From: an uncultured Prevotella sp.
GTDB lineage: Bacteria; Bacteroidota; Bacteroidia; Bacteroidales; Bacteroidaceae
Length of the DNA stretch: 58,024 nucleotides
Direction: 5' to 3'
Assembly (NCBI GenBank): GCA_900315035.1
Contig: OMXO01000016.1
Coordinates: 1 to 58,024, forward strand
The translations under genes and the position numbers were made by a program. The notes beneath the pieces were generated by a model that was not told the DNA's origin, did not search any database, and was given only the letters and a program-made list of their open reading frames with translations. This document shows positions 17,776-26,801 of the stretch, piece after piece. Within the stretch, counting starts at the first letter, position 1; the number at the start of each line of letters is the position of its first letter.

Positions 17776-20700
17776 AGTTCCGTTCCTCATGCTCCCGCAT
17801 GTAGTCTCGCGGTGACATTCCATAGAACTTCTTGAAGACGGTTGAGAATGATGCCGAGTTGGCAAATCCACAAGCATACATAACCTCAGTAACATTCATG
17901 CCCTGATTAGCCAACAACTGGGCAGCGCGTTTCAGACGTATGTTACGGATGAAATCATGAGGTGTCTGTCCTGTGAGTTCCTTCATCTTACGATGCAGAT
18001 GCACACGACTGATACCCACCTCATCGGCAATCATATCAACACTGAGGTCAGAGTTCTTCAAGTTCTTGTTGATACAATCCATAATACGTTCCAGGAGTTT
18101 CTCATCTGGCGTCTTGATACGAATCTTATCCACCTGCTCCTCCAAATCATCATTACGCTCATACTTCAGGCGCAAAAGACGATGAGTATTGATAAGATTG
18201 ATGATGGTACGACGCAAGATATCCATATTGAAAGGTTTGACGATGTAAGCATCAGCACCAGTCTCCAACCCCTCAAGTTTATCCTCATCCCGGCTCTTGG
18301 CCGTAAGCAGTATCACAGGTATGAAATTGGTATTTGGATTCGTCTTAAGTTTTGAGCAGAGGGTATTGCCATCCATCTCTGGCATCATAACATCACTGAT
18401 GACAAGGTCTGGCTTCGAGTGGAATATCTCCCCCAAGGCCTCACGACCATTGGTGCACGAATGGACATCATAGTCTTTCTCAAGTTCGCCCTCCAGATAA
18501 TTACGAATCTCGTCATCATCCTCAACAATTACAATCGTAAGCCGACGGTTCGGTGATACTTTTTCAACAGAGAGTTCCATTGGCAACTCTTCCTCAACGG
18601 TTTCCACCTCTGGTTCATCTGCGCTGAGAAGCGCCTGCTCTTGAATCAATTCTTCGGGTGTGAGATGGGCATTACCAAGTGGTATGGTTATAACAAATTC
18701 ACAACCCTTTTCAAGATTATGGGCGGTGATAGTACCATGATGAAGCTCAACCAATGAACGAGTGAGGTCGAGTCCAATACCTGTTCCCGCCTGATTGCTG
18801 TTCGTAGAGTTTGCTGTCTGATAGAACCGCTCAAAAATCTTCTCGAACTGTCCTTCGGGTATAGGCTCCCCGTCATCACGAACAGCAATAACAGCATGTC
18901 TATCATCGTGGGTCAGACGAATACCGATCTCGCCGCCGGCAGAGGTATATTTAAATGCATTAGAAAGCACATTCATAATCACCTTGTCAAAGTTCTTACG
19001 GTCTATCCATACGGGAATAGACGGTGCATCGTGATCGAAAAGCAGCTTAAGTTGCTTACTCTTTGCCTGACTCTCAAAGAGGGTGTAGATATCCTTTACG
19101 AAGGCAACAAGGTCGGTCTCACACATATGCATTTGCATTTGGCCTTTGTCAATCTTCCTAAGGTCCATCATTTGATTGATCAGACTTAAAATTCGGTTGG
19201 CATTACGGTGTATCGTCTCATAAACACTCCTACGCTGCGGATCTTTCTCGTTCTTAATAAGTGAAAGCAACGGTGTGATGATAAGTGTCATAGGAGTCCG
19301 GATGTCGTGGCTCATATTCATAAAGAACCTTAGTCGAGCCTCACTCATCTCTTCCGCATGAATATGAGCCTGCAAACGAAGTTGGCTCTGTTCACGATGA
19401 CGACGGTAAGCTAAATACTGCCAGGCAAAAAGTCCGAAAATAAGACAATAGAAGAAATAAGCCCATCCTGAACGGTACCACGGGCTGCGGATAACCATTG
19501 TAAACTCACGTTCAGCCGTCTCCTCGCCATTACGTTCTGCCTTCACACGGAAACGATAAGTTCCTTGTGGCAAATGAGAGAATGTCAGTACATTAACACC
19601 ATGCTGCAAACGGATAAATGGTTCGCCATTTATACTATAAAGATAAGAGATATGTTCAGGATTCTCATACGTCAAAGTGGAGAAACGGATAGCAAAGGAA
19701 TTGTCGTGATAGCCTAGTTCGAAACGGTTACTTGCAATGATTGTTGTATCTGTAACTGCATAATTACCAGAACGAGTGGCCTTGCTGACCTGTTGTCCGC
19801 TGACTACGAGTGATGTCAGCTGTACGCTGGCGTTCCACTTATTACTTGCGATATTTTTTGGCTCAAACCAGGTGACGCCCCCAGTTCCCCCAAAGAGAAG
19901 CACACCGTTAGCAGAAGTACAAGAAGCACCATCACTGAACTCATTACTCTGCAGGCCATCATCTCCATAGAAGTTACGAAAACGCCCCGTTTTAGGGTCA
20001 AGATTCGCCAATCCATGATTCGTACCAATCCACAACTGACCATTACGATCCTGCTCGATGGAACCGACACCATTATCAGGCAGATCTTCATTACGCGTAT
20101 AATGCTTCAGAACCTTTCCTGTCAAATCATAACAATAAAGACCTTCATTAGTTCCTATCCACAACTTTCCGCCATATTCACGCGCTATACGCACAGGTGT
20201 ACCATAATTAATACAATTAACACCAAAAGTCTTTGTCCAACTACCTGAGGCAATGTCTAAGCAGCATAGTCCCATGGTAGAAGCCACATAGAGGCGATGG
20301 CCATCAGGAGAAACCGACAATTGCGAGATATAATTATTGGGGACACAATCCATCTTACGGTCAGTTTCAGAGCCTTCACGCATGCTATACTGTTTAACAA
20401 GGTTACCCTGCATATCCATCTGGAGGATACCGTACTTAAATGTAGCAAGCCAGAGATTCCCTTTGGCATCACATTCCATGTCCATCACAATTAGATGATT
20501 GTCGATAGGTGCCTTTATTGGATGATAACTCATCGTTACCGGATCTATCCAACCAAAACCATCTCCATATGACCCAATCCAGATTCTACCATTCAAATCC
20601 TCTACCATTGACATAACTGTCGAGGGGAGATTGCCAATAAAATGCTTAATAAACTTCCCCTCTTGACTAACACAGTAAAGGCCATCTTTATCTGTTCCTA

Positions 20701-21763
20701 TCCAAGCACGACTATGTCGGTCTATAAGAGTACTTATGACACAAGCATTACCAATGACGTTGCGCGCACCGAGCTTATAACCCATATAATTGAAACCATT
20801 CAACGAAATGGGCTGCTCGTAAATACCTTTTTGCAACAGACCGAACCAAAGATGTCCACTGCGATCTTCCACGATAGAATAGACCTTACTTCTCGCCAGA
20901 TCCACCTCCATACTGAAGAATGGGTTATTAATGAGTTCATCTTTATCTGGCTGATAGAGAGCTATACCTTGTCCATCGTAACCAATGACGATGCCCCCAA
21001 AATGATCGCAATAAAGGGCAGAGACGGAATGTCCATTTGTACCCTCAAGATGCTCAAACTGTCCGTTCTTCAAACGATACACGCCGGCATTCGAAGTACC
21101 CACATAAATCGACCCAGTCTTATCTTCACAGAGACCATGCATCACAAGTCCCTGTCGATCAGTCATATAGCGTTTCAGTTGTTTCCCGTCATAACAGAAA
21201 AGACCAGTCTCGTCGGCCACCATCCACACACGTCCCTTACTATCTTCAATCATGGCACTAACGGTGTGGATACCAGCTACAGGACCACCAATCTGCTTAG
21301 CATGGGTTTTATCAGAGAACTTCATAACACCCAATCCAGAAGTACCCACGAGCACATCGCCATTAGCCCTCTCCAAGAAACAATTAGCATAGCAGGTACT
21401 ATGATTACCCTTAAGGTCTGTGAGTGTCACATTATAAAACTCACCGCCATCCCAAGTCTGCAATGCTCCATACATACCGAAATAGAACAGACCGTTACGA
21501 TCCTGAAGCATTGTATTCACGTAATTGCTAGCCAATGTACGAGCATTAGGGTTCTCACGCTTGAACACATGGAACTGATATCCATCATAGCGGTTAATAC
21601 CGTCACGAGTTGTAATCCAGATGTATCCTTCACGATCTTGATACACCTGAGTAACAAAACTGCTGGAAAGCTGTTTGTCTGGATTAAAAAATTTACCCAT
21701 CTGGGCAGAGCTGCCAATTGAAAAGCAGAATGTGATAATAGTCAGTAATGCTTTAGGCCACAT
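17774..21763 (-). CDS. Hybrid two-component system sensor-regulator (HTCS), AraC output
   Basis: One polypeptide spans periplasm to DNA. The start is the ATG at 21763 (1329 residues), because a TTG at 21787 falls inside the -7 element. In order: signal peptide, Reg_prop beta-propeller repeats (~30-690), Y_Y_Y domain (~700-755), transmembrane helix (~760-785), HisKA with His ~818 in 'SHDIRTPMT', HATPase with N-box 'NVLSNAFKY' (~933) and G-box 'GTGIGLDL' (~994), receiver with Asp ~1123 in 'SDVMMPEMDG', and an AraC-type helix-turn-helix (~1225-1325). HTCS proteins bind an oligosaccharide in the periplasm and activate the linked polysaccharide locus. It is divergent from the GH115 alpha-glucuronidase across 149 nt, so a glucuronoxylan oligosaccharide is the probable signal. 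Confidence 0.93.
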   Translation of the reverse strand: MWPKALLTIITFCFSIGSSAQMGKFFNPDKQLSSSFVTQVYQDREGYIWITTRDGINRYDGYQFHVFKRENPNARTLASNYVNTMLQDRNGLFYFGMYGALQTWDGGEFYNVTLTDLKGNHSTCYANCFLERANGDVLVGTSGLGVMKFSDKTHAKQIGGPVAGIHTVSAMIEDSKGRVWMVADETGLFCYDGKQLKRYMTDRQGLVMHGLCEDKTGSIYVGTSNAGVYRLKNGQFEHLEGTNGHSVSALYCDHFGGIVIGYDGQGIALYQPDKDELINNPFFSMEVDLARSKVYSIVEDRSGHLWFGLLQKGIYEQPISLNGFNYMGYKLGARNVIGNACVISTLIDRHSRAWIGTDKDGLYCVSQEGKFIKHFIGNLPSTVMSMVEDLNGRIWIGSYGDGFGWIDPVTMSYHPIKAPIDNHLIVMDMECDAKGNLWLATFKYGILQMDMQGNLVKQYSMREGSETDRKMDCVPNNYISQLSVSPDGHRLYVASTMGLCCLDIASGSWTKTFGVNCINYGTPVRIAREYGGKLWIGTNEGLYCYDLTGKVLKHYTRNEDLPDNGVGSIEQDRNGQLWIGTNHGLANLDPKTGRFRNFYGDDGLQSNEFSDGASCTSANGVLLFGGTGGVTWFEPKNIASNKWNASVQLTSLVVSGQQVSKATRSGNYAVTDTTIIASNRFELGYHDNSFAIRFSTLTYENPEHISYLYSINGEPFIRLQHGVNVLTFSHLPQGTYRFRVKAERNGEETAEREFTMVIRSPWYRSGWAYFFYCLIFGLFAWQYLAYRRHREQSQLRLQAHIHAEEMSEARLRFFMNMSHDIRTPMTLIITPLLSLIKNEKDPQRRSVYETIHRNANRILSLINQMMDLRKIDKGQMQMHMCETDLVAFVKDIYTLFESQAKSKQLKLLFDHDAPSIPVWIDRKNFDKVIMNVLSNAFKYTSAGGEIGIRLTHDDRHAVIAVRDDGEPIPEGQFEKIFERFYQTANSTNSNQAGTGIGLDLTRSLVELHHGTITAHNLEKGCEFVITIPLGNAHLTPEELIQEQALLSADEPEVETVEEELPMELSVEKVSPNRRLTIVIVEDDDEIRNYLEGELEKDYDVHSCTNGREALGEIFHSKPDLVISDVMMPEMDGNTLCSKLKTNPNTNFIPVILLTAKSRDEDKLEGLETGADAYIVKPFNMDILRRTIINLINTHRLLRLKYERNDDLEEQVDKIRIKTPDEKLLERIMDCINKNLKNSDLSVDMIADEVGISRVHLHRKMKELTGQTPHDFIRNIRLKRAAQLLANQGMNVTEVMYACGFANSASFSTVFKKFYGMSPRDYMREHEERN

Positions 21764-21784
21764 TGTTTTGTTTAATAATTGTTG

Positions 21785-21816
21785 CAAAGATACTGCATTT
21801 TCTGATGATGAACAAA
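21785..21816 (-). promoter_or_regulatory. Predicted promoter of the HTCS gene
   Basis: Minus strand TTTG (21813-21816), 20-nt spacer, TATCTTTG (21785-21792). It overlaps the upstream TTG codon of the longest frame, which rules that start out. Confidence 0.75.
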
Positions 21817-21878
21817 TATTTGAGACAATTTCTTAAAAAAATGATACGTTTTTAATCACTTTTATGCTTAAAACATAC

Positions 21879-21886
21879 TAACTTTG
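21879..21886 (+). promoter_or_regulatory. Predicted -7 element of the GH115 gene
   Basis: TAACTTTG lies 26 nt upstream of the GH115 ATG, in the divergent spacer shared with the HTCS promoter. No TTTG is found at the -33 position, consistent with a promoter that needs an activator. Confidence 0.55.
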
Positions 21887-21912
21887 CAGAAAAAACGAAC
21901 AATAATCTCCCA

Positions 21913-24402
21913 ATGACGATGAGAAAAGTATTATTAAGAACAAAATTCATACAAGTTTTTATTTGGTGCGTTCTACAGTCTCTGAACAGTCTTGCCGCAG
22001 AACAACTGATTGCCTTCCAACCTACGGCAAATAGTTGGCCTATGAAGGTTTTAGCCATCAGCTATCAGACCAACGAGCATAGTTGCGTAAAATTGGCTGC
22101 CCAAAATTTACAGACGGATCTGGAAAAAGTAACCGGACAGAAAATTGAAAACAACGGTACCCCAACCATCCTCATAGGTACCGTAGGCACAAACAAAAAG
22201 ATTGACACCTGGGTAAAACAGGGACTGCTGCGTAACCTTAAGGGGAAAACCGAGAAATATATTATCAAGAGTATAGACAATCAACTGGTTATCGCTGGTA
22301 GTGATAAACGCGGCACTGTTTATGGCATCTATGAACTATCACGCCAAATTGGAGTATCCCCCTGGTACTATTGGGCAGATGTCCCCATAGTGAAACATCC
22401 TCAACTCTATGTCAAAGAAGGTGAATATACCGATGGCGAACCCGCCGTACGTTATCGCGGTCTTTTCCTTAACGATGAAGCGCCTTGTCTTACCACCTGG
22501 GTCAAGAACACTTTTGGCACCGACTACGGCGACCATCGTTTCTACGAGAAGGTCTTTGAGCTCATACTTCGCTTAAAAGGCAATTATTTATGGCCTGCGA
22601 TGTGGGGCTGGGCATTTTATGCGGATGACCCGGAGAATCTGAAGACTGCCGATGCCATGGGCGTCATGATTGGCACATCCCACCACGAGCCAATGGCTCG
22701 AAATCATCAAGAATATGCTCGTGACCGCAAAGGATGGGGTGCTTGGAACTATGCCACTAACAAACATAATCTCGATCGATTCTTCCGTGAGGGTATTGAG
22801 CGCACTAAGGGTACGGATGATATCATCACCATCGGCATGCGCGGTGATGGTGACGAAGCCATGGGCAATAAAACAGATACCAAATTACTGGAGAACATTA
22901 TAGACAACCAGCGGCGCATTATCAAGGAAGTCACCCATCGCCCAGCTAAGGAAACTCCACAAATTTGGGCTTTATATAAAGAGGTACAGGATTATTACGA
23001 CGCAGGTTTACGTGTACCAGACGATGTTACAATCTTACTCTGCGATGACAATTGGGGTAATGTACGCCGTATTCCTACAGCCAAAGAACAAGAGCGCAGC
23101 GGTGGTTGGGGGCTTTACTATCATGTTGATTACGTTGGTGCCCCACGCAACACGAAGTGGATCAACGTCACCCCTATACAGAATATGTGGGAACAGTTAC
23201 AGCTGGCCTATAATGGCGGTATTCAGAAATTGTGGATCCTCAACGTTGGCGACCTGAAACCGATGGAGTATCCCATCCAACTTTTCATGGATATGGCATG
23301 GGATCCCTCGAAATATCACGCAGGCAACCTACTCGACCACACTCGTGCCTTCTGTGCGGAGAGTTTCGGTGAGGGACAAGCCGAAGAAGCTACCCAATTG
23401 CTGAACCTTGTAAGTAAATACAACGGGCGCATCACCTCAGAAATGCTCGATGCAAGGACATACACCACGAATGAGTTTGAGCAGGTCGTATCCGAATATC
23501 AAGCCATTGAAACCCGTGCCTTACGTCAGTTCATCACGTTGAAACCCGAGGCCAGGGACGCTTACCGTCAACTCATCCTCTTTCCTATCCAGGCCATGGG
23601 TGCTGTCTATGAGATGTACTATGCCCAAGCCATGAACCATGCCCTCGCTCAGCTTGGTGATCCCGATGCCAATTGTTGGGCAGAACGTTGTCGTCAAGCC
23701 TTCAAGCGTGATTCTCTACTCAATTTGCAATATAACAAAGAGATAGCAGGTGGCAAATGGGATGGTATGATGATCCAGAAGCACATTAGCTATACGATGT
23801 GGAACGATGCGTTCCCTGCCGATGTCTGCCCTAACCTCATAAATGTGCCGACTCCAACCCAAGGTCCCACCTTCATGCCTAACGACGGATACATCAGCAT
23901 AGAAGCCGAACACACCTTCAGTCGTACCGATGCCTCTTTGGCCAAATGGACCATCATCCCCTACATGGGGCGAACACGTAGTGGTATAGCACTCATGCCA
24001 TATACCACCCCCACCGACGGCGCAGCCCTCACCTACCGTTTCAAATCCCAGGGAGTGAAGACGGCAAAGATACACATCATCACTAAATCAACCCTCGATT
24101 TCCTTGATAAAGGCGGTCTTTTATATAATGTAGTCCTTGACGGCAATAATCCAGTGAGCATCAACTTCAATGGTAACCTCAACGAGAAGCCTCAAAACAT
24201 CTACAGCATCTACTACCCTACCATCGCCAGACGTGTTGTAGAGAAAGTGGTCGAATTGCCCCTAAATGCAGCACAGGATTTTCATACACTAACCCTTTGT
24301 CCGCAAGATCCAGGCATTGTCTTTGAAAAGATTGTCATTGACCTTGGCGGTTACAAGAAGCAGTTCCTTTTCGGCAAGGAGTCGCCCAAAACATATAAAT
24401 AA
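21913..24402 (+). CDS. GH115 xylan alpha-glucuronidase
   Basis: An 829-residue secreted enzyme with an N-terminal signal segment (to about 'SLAAEQ'). The middle shows strong GH115 features: 'RYRGLFLNDEAPCLTTW', 'FELILRLKGNYLWPAMWGWAFY', 'MGVMIGTSHHEPMARNHQEY', 'GMRGDGDEAM' and 'LLCDDNWGN'. The C-terminal ~170 residues are the GH115 C-terminal beta domain beginning near 'GYISIEAEH'. Family members remove (4-O-methyl)glucuronic acid from internal and terminal xylose of glucuronoxylan. It is divergent from an HTCS and followed by a GH9, so it is the best substrate marker for a xylan or hemicellulose locus here. Its own -7 element is at 21879. Confidence 0.93.
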   Translation: MTMRKVLLRTKFIQVFIWCVLQSLNSLAAEQLIAFQPTANSWPMKVLAISYQTNEHSCVKLAAQNLQTDLEKVTGQKIENNGTPTILIGTVGTNKKIDTWVKQGLLRNLKGKTEKYIIKSIDNQLVIAGSDKRGTVYGIYELSRQIGVSPWYYWADVPIVKHPQLYVKEGEYTDGEPAVRYRGLFLNDEAPCLTTWVKNTFGTDYGDHRFYEKVFELILRLKGNYLWPAMWGWAFYADDPENLKTADAMGVMIGTSHHEPMARNHQEYARDRKGWGAWNYATNKHNLDRFFREGIERTKGTDDIITIGMRGDGDEAMGNKTDTKLLENIIDNQRRIIKEVTHRPAKETPQIWALYKEVQDYYDAGLRVPDDVTILLCDDNWGNVRRIPTAKEQERSGGWGLYYHVDYVGAPRNTKWINVTPIQNMWEQLQLAYNGGIQKLWILNVGDLKPMEYPIQLFMDMAWDPSKYHAGNLLDHTRAFCAESFGEGQAEEATQLLNLVSKYNGRITSEMLDARTYTTNEFEQVVSEYQAIETRALRQFITLKPEARDAYRQLILFPIQAMGAVYEMYYAQAMNHALAQLGDPDANCWAERCRQAFKRDSLLNLQYNKEIAGGKWDGMMIQKHISYTMWNDAFPADVCPNLINVPTPTQGPTFMPNDGYISIEAEHTFSRTDASLAKWTIIPYMGRTRSGIALMPYTTPTDGAALTYRFKSQGVKTAKIHIITKSTLDFLDKGGLLYNVVLDGNNPVSINFNGNLNEKPQNIYSIYYPTIARRVVEKVVELPLNAAQDFHTLTLCPQDPGIVFEKIVIDLGGYKKQFLFGKESPKTYK

Positions 24403-24458
24403 TTCTGCGCATCAGCAAAAAAAAGACTACAATTGTTACACTAATTGGATTTTTTTTG

Positions 24459-24466
24459 TATTTTTG
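24459..24466 (+). promoter_or_regulatory. Predicted -7 element of the GH9 gene
   Basis: TATTTTTG lies 28 nt upstream of the chosen ATG (24495) and overlaps the upstream in-frame start at 24456, which is therefore unlikely to be used. Confidence 0.5.
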
Positions 24467-24494
24467 CAACCAAAACCAACTAACGATAACAATC

Positions 24495-26780
24495 ATGTAT
24501 AACATGCGATGCTTACTTCATATTGTGCTGACAGGTGTTATGCTCCTGTCGGCACAGTCTATCTTTGCCTCGAAGGTATTAGGTCTTCATGTGATCGACA
24601 AGCACTATCTGATGCTACACGTGCGGGATGGTGAGGTTCACTACCGCGACAATGCCACAGGTCCCAGCGCCTACCTCGGTCATTCTTTTGCTGAAGGCGA
24701 TGACACCCTCATTGTATTTGCCCCCCGCCTCAATATCGATATAGCCCAACAGGCCAATCTATGGCAGGTCAGCTCTACTAATGACAAAAGTTTTGCTACT
24801 ACACAGCCCCTTCGCATCTGGCGTAAGTCGAAGCCCATGAACACAGACCATACACTTACTAGCGAAAACGACCACTGGCTATTCTTACAATTGCCTCAAG
24901 CGATGCGTCAGGGATGCACTTATACTGTCAATATTCCGAAAGAACTTGGTACAGACAAGTCTGCTATCAGCATACATTATGATATTTGGAACACTGTTTC
25001 CGAAGCCATTCATGTCAACATCATCGGATACTCTCCATCAGAAGCTCTCCATGCCGCCGACCTTTATCAGTGGTTAGGCGATGGAGGACAGCGAGACTAC
25101 CGCGAATGGGAAGGCCGTAAGGTTTATCTTTATAACGTTAAAACTAAGAAGAAATACAGTGCAGGCATCATAAAATTATGGAAAACCATAGCTGATGCCT
25201 CCATGGAGGCCGGTGGAAAGAACCTTATAGGTACCGATGTATGGGCTATTGACTTCCGTGGTACTCAGCCAGGCCGTTATAGTCTAGTCGTTGAGGATGT
25301 AGGCTGTTCGATGGATTTCGACATTGCCACAGACATCTATTACCAACCCTTCCGCTATTCCGTACGTGGCTACTACTACATGCGACTTGGAGAGCCCAAG
25401 GATCCCGAACACGTATGGCCCGTACCTCGTCAGCCACAATTCATACCAGAGACCGACCCCAAAGGTCTTACTGTTTATAAAACAGATTTTCACCCCTTTA
25501 TGAAAGAATGGCGCGACCTGCGAACTGATGTATGGGATGAGCCCCACTTCAAGCCTGTCTTCGCATCCCGGTTTTGGCAGCATCGTCTTCCTGGCAATCC
25601 TGTTAACACAGAGGTACGTGGCGGGCACTCCGATGCCATGGACTGGGATCGTCATCTCGCTCACGTCAGCAACATCTATGACATGCTTCTGCCCTATATT
25701 CTTTCAAACGGTCATCTGTCAGACGATAACCTCGGTATCCGCGAAAGTGGCAATGGTATTCCCGACATCATCGACGAAGCACGCAATGAAGTAGACTTCT
25801 TCCTCTCTATCCGTGACGGAGAGGGCTACTCACAAGGAGTTACCAATCCCTCCGCCGATTGGAGCGTCATGTTCCAGGCTGGGTGTACGACGATGGCAGC
25901 ATGGGCTAACGCTGCAAATTGTTCCGTCCTTGCCGAAGCTTTCCGTCTGCAAGGTAATGACTCTTTGAAGACATACTACACTGACGAGGCTATTAAAGCC
26001 TTCCGATATGCATCAAAACAAGAGTGGAGTCAGCTCGATGATTTGCAAGACATCGGTAGCATGCAGATGCGCGGCCGTGATTTCCGTCAACTAGCAGCGG
26101 CCTTCCTTTACAATATAACAGGTGACACCGCATGGGAAGATATCTTTGCCCAGGAACCTTATAAACCAGCCATCAACAATGTATGGATTGCTGCAGCATA
26201 CATGACCTGTCCACATCCCCGCCATTATAACGAGCTTTATCAGAGCATCAAGGCCGGTGTCAATGATCAGGCAGAGTCCTATAACATCTCCAACATGTCT
26301 AAGCGTCCATCAAGACGTTGTGCCAATGACCGACGATGGCAAGTCTCACAAAATCTCCAGCTTGTCATGCTTGCACATTACATTACTGACAATAAGTCCC
26401 GCAAGCGAGAACTTGAGCATGCCATGTTTACTGAAGCCAGTTGGGCTATGGGCCGGAACCCAGGAAACATTGTTGAAATGACCGGTCTTGGCGAACGGCA
26501 CATTACCGACTGCTACACGACTGGACGTAATGACGGTGCTCCTGAGTCACATCCTGGACAGACACCATTTAATGGTACTGAGACATGGTCGCCCGGACAT
26601 AATGGGGGCGATGCCCGTGTCATCCTCAAATATTGTTATCCTGACTGGAACAATGGAGGCTGGCCACGTCAAGAATCTTACTTCAACCAACGCTATTTCT
26701 GGGTCAATGGTGAGTTCACGCCCCGTGAGACTATGCGCGGTAAGATGGCACTTCTCGGCTACCTTTATGCCATTCGTTAA
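24495..26780 (+). CDS. GH9 family glycoside hydrolase with N-terminal CelD_N Ig-like domain
   Basis: A 761-residue secreted protein starting at the ATG at 24495. After the signal peptide there is a ~150-residue beta-rich region, an Ig-like CelD_N-type domain (~175-285, with 'VNIIGYSPSEALHAADLYQW') and an (alpha/alpha)6 GH9 domain (~290-760). The GH9 active-site pattern appears as 'RGGHSDAMDWDRHL' (~375-387, catalytic-base Asp region) and 'NGIPDIIDEARNEVDFFL'. The C-terminal 'VNGEFTPRETM' (Glu ~739) is the likely proton donor. Most GH9 enzymes are endoglucanases, some exo-beta-glucosaminidases or beta-glucosidases. Beside a GH115 and two HTCS genes, a hemicellulose or mixed-linkage glucan role is likely. 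The second HTCS starts 21 nt downstream, so the two may be cotranscribed. Confidence 0.88.
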   Translation: MYNMRCLLHIVLTGVMLLSAQSIFASKVLGLHVIDKHYLMLHVRDGEVHYRDNATGPSAYLGHSFAEGDDTLIVFAPRLNIDIAQQANLWQVSSTNDKSFATTQPLRIWRKSKPMNTDHTLTSENDHWLFLQLPQAMRQGCTYTVNIPKELGTDKSAISIHYDIWNTVSEAIHVNIIGYSPSEALHAADLYQWLGDGGQRDYREWEGRKVYLYNVKTKKKYSAGIIKLWKTIADASMEAGGKNLIGTDVWAIDFRGTQPGRYSLVVEDVGCSMDFDIATDIYYQPFRYSVRGYYYMRLGEPKDPEHVWPVPRQPQFIPETDPKGLTVYKTDFHPFMKEWRDLRTDVWDEPHFKPVFASRFWQHRLPGNPVNTEVRGGHSDAMDWDRHLAHVSNIYDMLLPYILSNGHLSDDNLGIRESGNGIPDIIDEARNEVDFFLSIRDGEGYSQGVTNPSADWSVMFQAGCTTMAAWANAANCSVLAEAFRLQGNDSLKTYYTDEAIKAFRYASKQEWSQLDDLQDIGSMQMRGRDFRQLAAAFLYNITGDTAWEDIFAQEPYKPAINNVWIAAAYMTCPHPRHYNELYQSIKAGVNDQAESYNISNMSKRPSRRCANDRRWQVSQNLQLVMLAHYITDNKSRKRELEHAMFTEASWAMGRNPGNIVEMTGLGERHITDCYTTGRNDGAPESHPGQTPFNGTETWSPGHNGGDARVILKYCYPDWNNGGWPRQESYFNQRYFWVNGEFTPRETMRGKMALLGYLYAIR

Positions 26781-26801
26781 CACTTAAAAACCTTAGCAAT
26801 C

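Noticed and set aside
20642-21721. 359-codon open frame opposite the HTCS gene
   Set aside because: It is fully antisense to a well-supported beta-propeller coding region, has no recognisable domain and no promoter or leader. It is a shadow frame.
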